Position numbers and translations under genes: made by a program. From Acholeplasma oculi (GTDB lineage Bacteria; Bacillota_I; Bacilli_A; Acholeplasmatales; Acholeplasmataceae), in assembly GCF_900166985.1 (NCBI RefSeq), contig NZ_FUZK01000002.1, positions 1 through 64,000 on the forward strand: DNA of 64,000 bases, given 5' to 3'. Under the pieces are notes generated by a model. The model was not told the origin of the DNA. It did not search any database and was given only the letters and a program-made list of their open reading frames with translations. Each line of letters opens with the position of its first letter. Positions within the stretch are counted from its first letter, which is position 1. Below, piece by piece: positions 35,044 to 44,084 of this stretch.

Positions 35044-35746
35044 CGTCTTTGTCTCCAAATATATCTTCTATATTGATTTCTTGATACTGTCCTGGTTCTA
35101 AATTAAGTTTTAGATTACCAATTTGTATCCTTTTTAAATTTAAGACTTCATATCCAATCTTTTTAAACATGAGTTTTACTTGGTGAAACTTACCCTCATC
35201 AATAACGATTCTACATTTTTCATTTCTGCAAACTAAATCTTTTGCTACTGCATTGTAGGTCTCACCATGAGGATCTTTTAATAAAACACCTATTTTTAGA
35301 GGTTCAAGTGAAGCTTCTTCCACATCTTTATCCAGTATAACTTCATATATTTTATCTAAATGCTTTTTAGGATGTGTAATTCGATGAATTAAATCACCAT
35401 CGGTGGTTAAAATCATTAAACCTTCACTATCTAAATCCAGTCTACCTGCAATCTTTAAATCCAGTCTTTGATAAGGTTCTTTGATCCATTCAAATAATGT
35501 AAGATGCAATGAATCTTTATGACTTGATAAAAAACCTTTGGGTTTATAAAATGATAAAATCACGTTTTCTTTTAAAAAGAGTGGTTTACCATTAACCGAT
35601 ATTTTATCATAAGTCGGGTCTACTTGCATATCAAAAACCTTAACGATGTCATTATTGACTAAAACAGAACCCTTTTTTATGAGATTTCTAACATCTTTTC
35701 TACTTCCATATTTTAAATTCGATAAAATCTTGTCTAGTCTGGGCAC
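35033..35746 (-). CDS. RsuA/RluB-family pseudouridine synthase
   Basis: Pseudouridine synthase acting on rRNA. An N-terminal S4 domain (RLDKILSNLKYGSRKDVRNL) is followed by the catalytic domain. The catalytic Asp is in AGRLDLDSEGLMILTTDGDL near residue 105, and FYKPKGFLSS and HQVKLMFKKIGYEVLNLKR are also family blocks. Start is the GTG at 35746 (VPRLDKIL), seven bases after AGGAG; 27 upstream residues of the open frame lack family similarity and overlap the def promoter. RsuA versus RluB target cannot be decided. Confidence 0.9.
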   Translation of the reverse strand: MPRLDKILSNLKYGSRKDVRNLIKKGSVLVNNDIVKVFDMQVDPTYDKISVNGKPLFLKENVILSFYKPKGFLSSHKDSLHLTLFEWIKEPYQRLDLKIAGRLDLDSEGLMILTTDGDLIHRITHPKKHLDKIYEVILDKDVEEASLEPLKIGVLLKDPHGETYNAVAKDLVCRNEKCRIVIDEGKFHQVKLMFKKIGYEVLNLKRIQIGNLKLNLEPGQYQEINIEDIFGDKDDGN

Positions 35747-35791
35747 TCTTTTACTCCTATGATATAATATTTTTAATAGAGGTGAATATTC

Positions 35792-36400
35792 ATGATTAAG
35801 ATGCAACATATTATTAGAGAAGGACATCCTTCACTGACTAAGGTTTCAGAACCTGTTTTATTACCACTTTCCAAAGAGAATATTGAATTAGGTAAAAGCT
35901 TATTAACGTATGTCCAAATGAGTCAAGATGAGGAAATGGTCAAGAAATATAAATTAAGACCATCCGTTGGATTAGCTGCAGTGCAAATCAATCAATTAAA
36001 ACGTATGTTTGCTATGCACGTTGAAGACTTCGACGGTACATTACACTCATACATCATGATTAACCCAGTCATTGTAGGTACTTCTAAGGAAGAAACCTAC
36101 CTACCTGGTGGAGAGGGCTGTTTATCTGTTGATCGACCAACAGAAGGTCTAACACCTAGACATTATGCCATTTTAGTTGAGGGGTATCATCTGGATTTAG
36201 AATCCTTAACTGCAAAACCTATTAAATTAACATTAGAAGGTTACCCTGCAATTGTATTCCAACATGAGTATGACCATTTAAACGGTATCATGTTTACAAC
36301 TAAATTATACCCTACTTTACCCAAGGCATTCCCGTTATATGAAACAGAATCTGAATCGGATGAAACCGATTTGGAAAGTGATTCCACAAAAACTGAATAA
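35792..36400 (+). CDS. def: Peptide deformylase
   Basis: Removes the N-formyl group from nascent proteins. The three motifs are present: GLAAVQINQ (GxGxAAxQ type, with Leu for Ile), EGCLSVD with the metal-binding Cys, and QHEYDHLNG with the HExxH pair. Length 202 aa corresponds to the long Gram-positive form with insertions. The last ~20 residues are acidic and Ser/Asp-rich, and atypical. TATAAT is 25 bases and GAGGTG nine bases before the ATG. Confidence 0.95.
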   Translation: MIKMQHIIREGHPSLTKVSEPVLLPLSKENIELGKSLLTYVQMSQDEEMVKKYKLRPSVGLAAVQINQLKRMFAMHVEDFDGTLHSYIMINPVIVGTSKEETYLPGGEGCLSVDRPTEGLTPRHYAILVEGYHLDLESLTAKPIKLTLEGYPAIVFQHEYDHLNGIMFTTKLYPTLPKAFPLYETESESDETDLESDSTKTE

Positions 36401-36407
36401 GAATTTA

Positions 36408-36443
36408 AAAAGAAATGATTTCTATATTCAAATCATTTCTTTT
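36408..36443. terminator. Terminator between def and the GH20 gene
   Basis: AAAGAAATGATTT/AAATCATTTCTTT stem, eight-base loop, T run on the plus side and A/T on the other, between convergent genes. Confidence 0.85.
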
Positions 36444-36450
36444 TATATCG

Positions 36451-38310
36451 TTATACGGTAACACCTACAGAGACAACTGGTTTATATCTAAACTCTGCAA
36501 TGGTATGTGATTTTTGGAAGTTTTTATAGCCACCATAGTAATCAAGTAACTCAACTTCTAATTCTTCAATGCTTAATGTTTTACCTAAAATATAATCTTC
36601 AATCTTTTGAATCGATGTTTCTATTCGAGATAAAATACCACCTATTCTTAAGTCTTGTATCTCATAACCAAATGCTTTGTTATCTTGATGCCACTGATTT
36701 GAGAAAATAGTTTTAAAAAGCTTAATATCTTTATGAACAGTTTTTAATGTTTTTACATGTTTTTTAAGTGCTTCTAAATCTTTTTCTTGATAAGATTTTC
36801 TAATATATACACCTAAATTTACCTTTTTTTGAATGACTTTTAATAAAGCAAGCTGTGTTTCAAAGATATATTGATATCGACCATAATAAGGCATTGCTTT
36901 TTTCATTTTATTTATATGTTTTTGATAAATCTTTGGATAATTTTCTTCTGTTGAAGTATCGAGTAATCCTAACAGTGGATCATTATATAAGAAATGTTTA
37001 TTCGCTGTTGATTTATGTTTATAATTTTTAGTTAATTGATTTGCTGAATCAATCAACATAAAATGATCAAAATCAACATTTGTAATTGCTTTAAAGCTCA
37101 CCTTTACAGAACTATCGACTTCATCACTTCCATATTTAAGTAACCCATTATAAATAATACTTGGAAGAATTGAATAAACTGATGCTTCAGCACCATTATC
37201 ACCCCACGCTGTAATAATGACTTCATCAACTTGTTTTTCTATACAAGCTTTCATACTTGCTTGGTTTGCTTTTAAACTGAAACGGTTATCGGGTGTGAAA
37301 CCAATCCATTTCCATGCACCACCTGCAAAAACAACTTTATTACCAAATTGTTGATGCTTTTCAATCATATTTATATAGTGAGAAGCTTCTGTATGATAAT
37401 AATCCCAGTAGATAAGTCCAACTTCTTTAGGTACAGCATCTAATAACGCTTGAGGTAGTTTTTTATCCTTCGCATAATAATCTCCCCATCCGCTTGCAAA
37501 AAACATATCGCTCCACATCATCGGTTCAAATCCATACTTCTTACATATTTCCATGACACGTTTTAAATGTTTTACCATAATATCAAAACGTTTCTCATAA
37601 CCAAACTTATCTAAGTATTTCCCACGACCTAGCATATAGGCTTCATCCATACCAATATTAATCTTTTTAGATGTAAACATTTGACTCATTGTTTGAATCA
37701 TCTTTTCGATAAATTGATATGTTTTTTCTTCTCCTACGAGTAAGATATCTAATGTATCAAATATATCTCTATAGGGTTGATATCTTGTTATGCCATTTAA
37801 ATGAGCCAGTGTTTGTATACAAGGAATGAGTTCAATACCTAATTGGTTTGCATAAGCTTCAATATCTTTGATTTCTTTTTCTGTATATCGTCCTCTTAAA
37901 TATCCAAAGTAAGGTTCATCTTCCATTTCAAATGTATCTTCTGTATAAAGCATTAATCCGTCATATCCAGATAATGCTAAAATATTTAATAAATGTTTAA
38001 CTTCTTCTGTTTTTAAAACTGCATTTCTAGATGCATCTAACATAAAGGTTAATTCTTTGAGACGTTTGGGATAATCTATTTGAAATGCTTTATCTAAGCC
38101 TTGTTCTTTGATCAATCGAAGACCTACAAAGACTTCATTCAGTGTTTGGTAAGTTAATATAATTTTTGATAAATCAAACGATACATTTAAAGCAGTTCCT
38201 TCTTTGAGTATCAGTGGAAATCCTTCATTTGAAACCTTTATATTTAAATGATTTAATATATGTTCTACCGCAGTTTCTACATGTGAATCTAGATTATTTA
38301 TTTTGATCAT
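36451..38310 (-). CDS. Glycoside hydrolase family 20 (beta-N-acetylhexosaminidase-like)
   Basis: Exo-acting hexosaminidase-type TIM barrel. The catalytic Asp-Glu pair is in NIGMDEAYMLGRG near residues 221-222. ELTFMLDASRNAVLKTEEVK, the start of the barrel, and GIELIPCIQTLAHLNG are typical of GH20 enzymes of Firmicutes that lack a secretion signal. AWGDNGAEAS near residue 370 closes the barrel. A helical C-terminal part of about 200 residues follows. No signal peptide is seen, so it is cytoplasmic. Its start overlaps the neighbour's stop by four bases. Substrate likely an N-acetylglucosamine or galactosamine glycoside (inference). Confidence 0.85.
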   Translation of the reverse strand: MIKINNLDSHVETAVEHILNHLNIKVSNEGFPLILKEGTALNVSFDLSKIILTYQTLNEVFVGLRLIKEQGLDKAFQIDYPKRLKELTFMLDASRNAVLKTEEVKHLLNILALSGYDGLMLYTEDTFEMEDEPYFGYLRGRYTEKEIKDIEAYANQLGIELIPCIQTLAHLNGITRYQPYRDIFDTLDILLVGEEKTYQFIEKMIQTMSQMFTSKKINIGMDEAYMLGRGKYLDKFGYEKRFDIMVKHLKRVMEICKKYGFEPMMWSDMFFASGWGDYYAKDKKLPQALLDAVPKEVGLIYWDYYHTEASHYINMIEKHQQFGNKVVFAGGAWKWIGFTPDNRFSLKANQASMKACIEKQVDEVIITAWGDNGAEASVYSILPSIIYNGLLKYGSDEVDSSVKVSFKAITNVDFDHFMLIDSANQLTKNYKHKSTANKHFLYNDPLLGLLDTSTEENYPKIYQKHINKMKKAMPYYGRYQYIFETQLALLKVIQKKVNLGVYIRKSYQEKDLEALKKHVKTLKTVHKDIKLFKTIFSNQWHQDNKAFGYEIQDLRIGGILSRIETSIQKIEDYILGKTLSIEELEVELLDYYGGYKNFQKSHTIAEFRYKPVVSVGVTV

Positions 38311-39218
38311 TTTATGGTTTCTCCTTTATAAACTCTTGGTTTATTTAAAAACATAATGGATAAAACAGATAATTGAATATGAATCATATCTAACACTTCA
38401 GGTTTTAACTTAAGCTCTATAAAATCTTGATATATTTTATAATGATGTTTCTTGGTTTTACTTAGATTTCTATCAAACCAATTAAATGACTTTGCTTGAA
38501 GGATTAATTCAATTAAACTAGAATCTAGAATAACAGTTCCTCTATAATCTTTTTTAATCAATCTTTTAGAAATTTCATTGATACGTACAAACCCACCTTT
38601 ACCAACCAATCTACCAGCACCTGTTGGGTCACAGTCATCAATTCTTAATACACCAATATAATCTCTTAAAAGTCTATAAGCAGTAACCTCTGCTTCTTTT
38701 TCTAAAAAGATATACGTTGGGTCATACATCATTTTAACTTTAACATCATCTAATAACTCAAAGATATACTTATAAACATTGGGCTGATGATGATCACTCA
38801 TTTGTACCCAAACACCAATTTTTAGTTTTCTAATCAGTTTGATATGTTCTCTCATCTGATCAACCATCATTTGAGCATCTTTTATAATATCTTCATGCTT
38901 TGGAATCTTATAGAGTATATTTTTAACACCAAGTCGTTTGGAAATACTTAAAATTCCTTCTAATGACTTTGAGTACGCATCTACACTATCCTTATCATGA
39001 ATAGAATATGTTTTTAATAAAGGATCTAAAACAACAACTGTTTTCTTTTTTAAGAATAGTTCAAGTTTATTTAAATCATCTTCATTTAAATTTAGAATAG
39101 ATTCACCATTAAAAGCTCTTAAAGCAATTGACTCTAACTCAAGTGTTTGAATCCATTCTATTTGAGTATCTACGGATGCTTTATTATAATCTGTAAAGGA
39201 TGTTAAATGATCAATCAT
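38307..39218 (-). CDS. Xylose-isomerase-like TIM-barrel protein, function unknown
   Basis: A 303-aa protein that looks like the sugar-isomerase/AP-endonuclease 2 superfamily. Strand-end residues suitable for metal binding are seen: YDPTYIF, LRIDDCDPTGAGRLVGKGG and TVILDSS. It is not close to any named enzyme I recognise. Start at 39218 (MIDHLTSF) has GGAG six bases upstream and an ATGA overlap with the methyltransferase. Overlap with the GH20 gene (ATGA) suggests both act on one sugar or glycan catabolite. Confidence 0.65.
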   Translation of the reverse strand: MIDHLTSFTDYNKASVDTQIEWIQTLELESIALRAFNGESILNLNEDDLNKLELFLKKKTVVVLDPLLKTYSIHDKDSVDAYSKSLEGILSISKRLGVKNILYKIPKHEDIIKDAQMMVDQMREHIKLIRKLKIGVWVQMSDHHQPNVYKYIFELLDDVKVKMMYDPTYIFLEKEAEVTAYRLLRDYIGVLRIDDCDPTGAGRLVGKGGFVRINEISKRLIKKDYRGTVILDSSLIELILQAKSFNWFDRNLSKTKKHHYKIYQDFIELKLKPEVLDMIHIQLSVLSIMFLNKPRVYKGETIK

Positions 39219-39925
39219 AGGCGACTCCATTCATACATTAAAATTGAACCTGCAACAGCTACATTCAAACTTTCAACACCTTCGGTTTCTATGCGTATAA
39301 AACCATCTAGAATTGATTTTGTAGACGGATTTAAACCATGTCCTTCATTTCCTAAAACAAGCATAAACGGTTGACCTTTTATAGGTTTTGATTTGGAATC
39401 ATGGGCATCTGCACCAAATGCTAAATACCCTTTCTTTTGATATGTTTGAATGAACAATTGAATATCTTTTCTTTCAAGATAAAGATCAAATAAACTACCT
39501 GCTGAAGCCCTGATCGTTTTATCGTTATAATAATCTGCTGAATCTAATGATATAACAACATGTCTAAATCCAAATGCACGTGCACTTCTTAAAAGTGCAC
39601 CTAAATTATCTGGATTTTGAATATCATCCAGAATAAGGATTTTATCACTTTTAATTGGTTTTGTTATTTTTTTACATACTGCCAATGTGTCATAAACTGT
39701 TTCAGTCACACTTAATGTCTTTATCAATTTAGAATCTATTAAAGTACCTTCATAAGTCTCATCGGAAGTTATAATTTCCTCAACAATTAAGTGGCTTTTA
39801 GCAAGTTCTACTAATGTTTTTCCATACACTAAAAATAGACCAGTTTGGTCTCTATATTTTTTAGTTTTTAACTTCAACCATAATTTATATTTTTGATTAT
39901 CTTTAGATTGAATCATAGGAATCAT
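39215..39925 (-). CDS. SpoU (TrmH) family RNA 2'-O-methyltransferase
   Basis: SPOUT knot enzyme methylating ribose in rRNA or tRNA. The three motifs are LDDIQNPDNLGALLRSARAF (motif 1), LVLGNEGHGLNPS (motif 2) and IRIETEGVESLNVAVAGSIL (motif 3). An N-terminal substrate-binding L30e-like domain (SKDNQKYKLWLKLKTKKYR) precedes them. Start at 39925 (MIPMIQSK) has AAGGAG eight bases upstream. Length 236 aa. Exact target unknown. Confidence 0.9.
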   Translation of the reverse strand: MIPMIQSKDNQKYKLWLKLKTKKYRDQTGLFLVYGKTLVELAKSHLIVEEIITSDETYEGTLIDSKLIKTLSVTETVYDTLAVCKKITKPIKSDKILILDDIQNPDNLGALLRSARAFGFRHVVISLDSADYYNDKTIRASAGSLFDLYLERKDIQLFIQTYQKKGYLAFGADAHDSKSKPIKGQPFMLVLGNEGHGLNPSTKSILDGFIRIETEGVESLNVAVAGSILMYEWSRL

Positions 39926-39937
39926 TTCAAACACTCC

Positions 39938-41170
39938 TTATAGATTATTTAAAGCTTCTCTCACATCAAACCCATGTAATGCAATTTCTAAATCTGTTTC
40001 TGGCGTAATTTCTAATGTCTTAATATGATTTAAAGCGTCCATCATCAGTGCCTCTAAATCCACTAACTTTTCTTCTTGTTTTAAGGAAAACTCAATGGTT
40101 GGATTGGTAACTGGTCTTTGTGGTACATAAATACTACAACAATCGTTAAAAGGTCTTACAGAAATATCATAAGTTTCGATTACTTTTGAAATATCAATAA
40201 TTGGGTTTTTATCATAAGTAATCAGTGGCCTTAAGATTGGAAGTGTCGTTACACTTTCAACCACTTTAAGACTCCCTAGTGTTTGACTCGCAACCTGACC
40301 AATACTTTCTCCATTAATGAGTGCATCTAACTTATTTTTTATAGCGAATCTTTCACCCATACGGTAAAAGATACGTCTCATAATTGTAATAATATAGGAA
40401 TCCTCTACAAATTTTAAAATATCTTCATGTATTTTAGTAAATGGTACCAAGTGAAGTTTTATTTTATCATTTGGCATATATTTAGATAGCTTTTTAGATA
40501 TATCAATCACTTTTTGAACGGATTCAAGTGGAGTTAAAGGTGTTGATTCAAAATGGAACAATTCAACTTCAATTCCTTTTTTCATCATCAAATATGCTGC
40601 AACAGGACTATCAATACCACCCGATAACATCACTAATGACTTAGGTCCTAATCCAATTGGAAATCCTCCTAGGCCCATAATCTTACCCATATAAATATAA
40701 GCCGCATCTAACCTGATTTCAATATTAAGTATCTGCTCTGGGTTTTTAACATCTACAGTTACACCTTCTAATTTAGGAAGTATCATACCAGAGATTCGTT
40801 GCGAAACCTCAAGGGATCCTGATAAAAAAGTTTTATCGATACGTTTTGTTTCAACTTTAAAAGTCGAAGGAAATTTCATTTCTATTTGAATAACCTCTAA
40901 AGAAAGTGCTGCAATTTTATCTAAATCTTTTTCTGTCTTATAAATAAAAGAATAGGAATGCACTCCCGATACATAAGTTAATTGTTTTAATACTTGTTGT
41001 TCTTCTATTTCATCAAAATGCACAAAAATTCGATCATGTTGATATTCGAATTTAACATTTAATTTACGTAATTTTTGTTTTAAAATTTCTTTGATTTGTT
41101 TAATAAAGGCAGGTTTGTTTTTGCCTTTTAATACTAAATCACCAAATCTGACAAGAATCGCTCGATTCAT
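39938..41170 (-). CDS. thiI: tRNA 4-thiouridine synthase ThiI
   Basis: Adenylates U8 of tRNA for sulfur insertion. An N-terminal ferredoxin-like/THUMP region (residues ~1-165) is followed by the PP-loop SGGIDSPVAAYLMMKKG near residue 181, and NGESIGQVASQTLGSL. It has no rhodanese domain, as in other Firmicutes, and ends at 410 aa. The dedicated desulfurase usually next to thiI is absent; SufS at 61 kb may supply sulfur (inference). Confidence 0.94.
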   Translation of the reverse strand: MNRAILVRFGDLVLKGKNKPAFIKQIKEILKQKLRKLNVKFEYQHDRIFVHFDEIEEQQVLKQLTYVSGVHSYSFIYKTEKDLDKIAALSLEVIQIEMKFPSTFKVETKRIDKTFLSGSLEVSQRISGMILPKLEGVTVDVKNPEQILNIEIRLDAAYIYMGKIMGLGGFPIGLGPKSLVMLSGGIDSPVAAYLMMKKGIEVELFHFESTPLTPLESVQKVIDISKKLSKYMPNDKIKLHLVPFTKIHEDILKFVEDSYIITIMRRIFYRMGERFAIKNKLDALINGESIGQVASQTLGSLKVVESVTTLPILRPLITYDKNPIIDISKVIETYDISVRPFNDCCSIYVPQRPVTNPTIEFSLKQEEKLVDLEALMMDALNHIKTLEITPETDLEIALHGFDVREALNNL

Positions 41171-41311
41171 TTTTCATCACCTAGTATGTATTATACCATC
41201 TAATGAATAAGCCATGATTTCATTGATACTTTTTTCCATAATTTATAAATATTATGTATATCATCACTTCTAATGAAAAGATTCATGATATACTCTTTTT
41301 AGGTGATGAAA

Positions 41312-41776
41312 ATGGATTATAAATTATTATTAAATAGTGCAGAAGCACTCATGAAAGATGAACCCAATACATTAAGTTTATTAAGTAATGCAGCAGCATT
41401 TATTAACGACCACATAGTGGATCTTAATTGGGTAGGTTTTTATCTTTATCAAGATGGAAAACTAACACTTGGACCTTTCCAAGGAAAAGTGGCTTGTAAC
41501 TTAATTTTACCTGGTAAAGGTGTTGTAGGTACAGGCTTTCTAAAAAAAGAAACAATTGTTGTAGATAACGTGCATTTAATAGACAATCATATTGCATGTG
41601 ATGCAAATTCAATGTCAGAAGTTGTGATTCCTATTATGAATCAAGATGCTTGTTTTGCTATATTTGATTTAGATGCACCTATTGAAAAAAGATTTGATAC
41701 TGCATTGGTCGACTTTTTACAACATTTTGCACGATTAATAGAGAAAAACATTGACTTTAACAAGGGTTTAATATAA
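41312..41776 (+). CDS. msrC: Free methionine-(R)-sulfoxide reductase (GAF domain, fRMsr)
   Basis: GAF-domain reductase of free Met-R-sulfoxide. NWVGFYLYQ, LTLGPFQGKVACNL, PGKGVVG and NHIACDANSMSEVVIPI are the family blocks. The catalytic-type Cys in HIACD and the resolving-type Cys in VAC are kept, while the third Cys (GVCG in other members) is Val. Start at 41312 has AGGTGA five bases before it; the earlier ATG overlaps that site. Length 154 aa is normal. Confidence 0.88.
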   Translation: MDYKLLLNSAEALMKDEPNTLSLLSNAAAFINDHIVDLNWVGFYLYQDGKLTLGPFQGKVACNLILPGKGVVGTGFLKKETIVVDNVHLIDNHIACDANSMSEVVIPIMNQDACFAIFDLDAPIEKRFDTALVDFLQHFARLIEKNIDFNKGLI

Positions 41777-41779
41777 AAT
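41751..41779 (+). promoter_or_regulatory. rpsD promoter
   Basis: TTGACT (41751-41756) and TAAAAT (41774-41779) are 17 bp apart, overlapping the end of the fRMsr gene. Confidence 0.6.
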
Positions 41780-41785
41780 AAATAA

Positions 41786-41942
41786 GCGGTCAAAAGCAGG
41801 CCAATTTGTTGTTGTAAATATCCCTTCATCGTCAGGATGAACTAAGTAACTTTCTTCTGCTTGAAAGCGAAAAGGATTTATGCGGATTATATAATAATAT
41901 TGAGGTGTGTTTACCAGAAAATAAAAAGGAGGTAAATTCAAT
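41786..41942 (+). promoter_or_regulatory. S4 leader RNA upstream of rpsD (candidate)
   Basis: About 155 untranslated nt separate the promoter from rpsD. In Firmicutes the monocistronic rpsD is autoregulated by S4 binding to its leader, and this leader has the right size and place. A second TATAAT-like sequence at 41889 could start a shorter transcript. The ribosome binding site AGGAGG is nine bases from the ATG. I did not derive the fold. Confidence 0.45.
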
Positions 41943-42539
41943 ATGTCACGTTTTACAGGTTCAACATGGAAAGTGTCTAGACGTTTAGGTTATTCTATTT
42001 CAGAAAGTGGAAAAGAATTAAAGAAAAGACCTTACGCTCCAGGACAACACGGTCAACGCCGTAGTAAATTATCTGACTATGGAGTTCAATTACAAGAGAA
42101 ACAAAAAGTACGTTTTGTTTACGGAGTTTCCGAAAAACAATTTAAGAAGACTTTTGTGGAATCAAGTAAATTACCAGGTAAGCAAGGTGAAAACTTCTTG
42201 AAACTTTTAGAATCAAGATTAGATAACGTTGTTTACAGACTAGGTTTTGCAGCTACACGTGCTCAAGCTAGACAATTGGTAAATCATGGACACATCTTAG
42301 TCGATGGTGCTAAAGTAGATATTCCATCATACCGTCTACAACCAGGACAAAAAGTTTCTCTTAAAGAGAAAAGTAAAAATCTTGTTGTTGTTAAAGCTGC
42401 ATTAGAAGCACAATATGCGAAAGTAGATTTTGTTTCATTAGATGACAACGGTGTTGGTACATTCTCAAGACTACCAGAAAGAAACGAATTCTTAACAGAT
42501 ATTAACGAACAATTAATCGTTGAATTCTACAATAGATAA
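41943..42539 (+). CDS. rpsD: 30S ribosomal protein S4
   Basis: Primary 16S-binding protein S4: [37 protein letters not shown], and the S4 RNA-binding motif [20 protein letters not shown] followed by [20 protein letters not shown]. Length 198 aa is normal. Single gene with its own promoter, leader and terminator. Confidence 0.98.
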   Translation: MSRFTGSTWKVSRRLGYSISESGKELKKRPYAPGQHGQRRSKLSDYGVQLQEKQKVRFVYGVSEKQFKKTFVESSKLPGKQGENFLKLLESRLDNVVYRLGFAATRAQARQLVNHGHILVDGAKVDIPSYRLQPGQKVSLKEKSKNLVVVKAALEAQYAKVDFVSLDDNGVGTFSRLPERNEFLTDINEQLIVEFYNR

Positions 42540-42544
42540 TAATG

Positions 42545-42580
42545 AAAAAGACTCCTTCATATAAGAAAGAGTCTTTTTTT
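42545..42580. terminator. Terminator between rpsD and the CotH-like gene
   Basis: AAAAAGACTC/GAGTCTTTTT stem with a 14-base loop followed by T, serving both convergent genes. Confidence 0.85.
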
Positions 42581-42583
42581 TAT

Positions 42584-44029
42584 TTAAAGTGCATCTAAAT
42601 TTTCATAAATCCATTGCATACGTTCATTCAACCAGGTTTTTAAGTAATTGACTTGTTCTTCATGTGTAGTTGCATCCATCATTGGACGAGTATTTGGCCA
42701 CCAATACGTATCCATGATATCCCATTTTCTAAAATTCTTTAAAGCTTCTACGCGTAATCGTTCATACATCAGATCAATTTCTTGTTGAATGGGTTCTTGA
42801 TATGCCTCAATGACTTCTTTAAATCTAGCGATATACTTTTGTTTAAACACTTGATTTTTAATCAGTTCATTAAAAATAAAATTTTGGGTTGCATAAAATC
42901 TTTCAGGTAAATAATCATAGTAATCACCATTACCCAACGAAATATCAAAATCCCATAAAGGCCCCATTTTTAAAGGTTCATTATGATCTTTATACATAAA
43001 GACACTACTAAAATTAATATCGACATTCTTTGTAATTTCTTGGACGATAAAGTAATTGATAAAACTTTCTTCATCAATGTAGTTGGTATATTGATTCGTC
43101 TTAAAGGATTGATACATCCCTGTTAAATAACTCTTTATTTGATTGGCTCTAAATAATCTCGTGTGATCATCTTCTATATCTCTTAAAGCGGGAGACTCCA
43201 CCAATAATGCTCGATTTCTAAATACAATATACTCATAATTTTCTTCATCACCTGATTCAATTCGAGTCCAATCCTCTAATTCTAAGAAAAATGCATTAGA
43301 AGTCTCTGATTCATCGATGTTTAACCTGTTTTTATCAATCTCAACTTGTTCGGTTAACATGTATAGTCCTTCATACTGATGATTGATATATAGATTGACA
43401 TAGCGGTAATCCAGTGTATAAGAAACACCTGTTAAATCACTTAGTTTATGTCCTACAAAGTTTCTTAATAAAGATTTGTCACCAAACTCTGCAAGTAAGA
43501 CATAATCTTTGGCAGATGCCATTCCTAAAAGTGATGTTCTTTCATCAAACTTGATTCGATAAGGCTTTTTAGGATATACAAACCAAGTAGAATTTCCTCG
43601 ACCTCTGACTCTAGCGGTTAAATCATCTTGACTAAATCCATGATCTGAGCTGATACTGATTGTTGATGTTTTATAGTCTTTTTTAGAATCAATAATAGAC
43701 CCATCATTCGTTTCTATATAAAGATTACTTACAGCTCTTGAGGCTTTATTGATAATTGATTTTTTAACTTCATGAACACCATCAATGATAATGGTTAATT
43801 CAAGATTTAAATCATCATAAGAAAACTGATAGACTAATATGCTATCTTCTATTACTTGGTCATGAATTTTATAAGTTAAATCTTGATCCTTATGCTGTGT
43901 TGGTAACTCAAGATTTTCTTCATATGTATCTGGAATTAATTCCAGTACTTCTGCAAACCTTACATCTTCTTGACACCCTATAAGGATTGTTATAAACATA
44001 AAACTTAATATAGTTAGTATTTTTTTCAT
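42584..44029 (-). CDS. CotH-like (kinase family) lipoprotein
   Basis: Secreted lipoprotein: a hydrophobic signal (ILTILSFMFITILIG) ends in the lipobox Cys19 (LIGC). The body matches the CotH fold, an atypical protein kinase: VRGRGNSTWFVYPKKPYRIK, DYVLLAEFGDKSLLRNF, YVNLYINHQYEGLYMLTEQV and the metal-binding-type GPLWDFDISLGNGDYYDY. Length 481 aa. In Bacillus CotH phosphorylates spore coat proteins; relatives occur in many non-sporulating bacteria, with unknown surface roles. It stands alone between rpsD and tpiA. Surface kinase activity is inference. Confidence 0.85.
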   Translation of the reverse strand: MKKILTILSFMFITILIGCQEDVRFAEVLELIPDTYEENLELPTQHKDQDLTYKIHDQVIEDSILVYQFSYDDLNLELTIIIDGVHEVKKSIINKASRAVSNLYIETNDGSIIDSKKDYKTSTISISSDHGFSQDDLTARVRGRGNSTWFVYPKKPYRIKFDERTSLLGMASAKDYVLLAEFGDKSLLRNFVGHKLSDLTGVSYTLDYRYVNLYINHQYEGLYMLTEQVEIDKNRLNIDESETSNAFFLELEDWTRIESGDEENYEYIVFRNRALLVESPALRDIEDDHTRLFRANQIKSYLTGMYQSFKTNQYTNYIDEESFINYFIVQEITKNVDINFSSVFMYKDHNEPLKMGPLWDFDISLGNGDYYDYLPERFYATQNFIFNELIKNQVFKQKYIARFKEVIEAYQEPIQQEIDLMYERLRVEALKNFRKWDIMDTYWWPNTRPMMDATTHEEQVNYLKTWLNERMQWIYENLDAL

Positions 44030-44045
44030 AATATTATCATATCAT

Positions 44046-44075
44046 GAAAAAATCTCTTCAGAAAGAAGAGATTTT
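44046..44075 (-). terminator. Terminator after tpiA
   Basis: AAAAATCTCTTC/GAAGAGATTTT stem, short loop, about ten bases past the tpiA stop and followed by T on the minus strand. It also covers the start region of the CotH-like gene. Confidence 0.8.
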
Positions 44076-44084
44076 AGAAAATAA

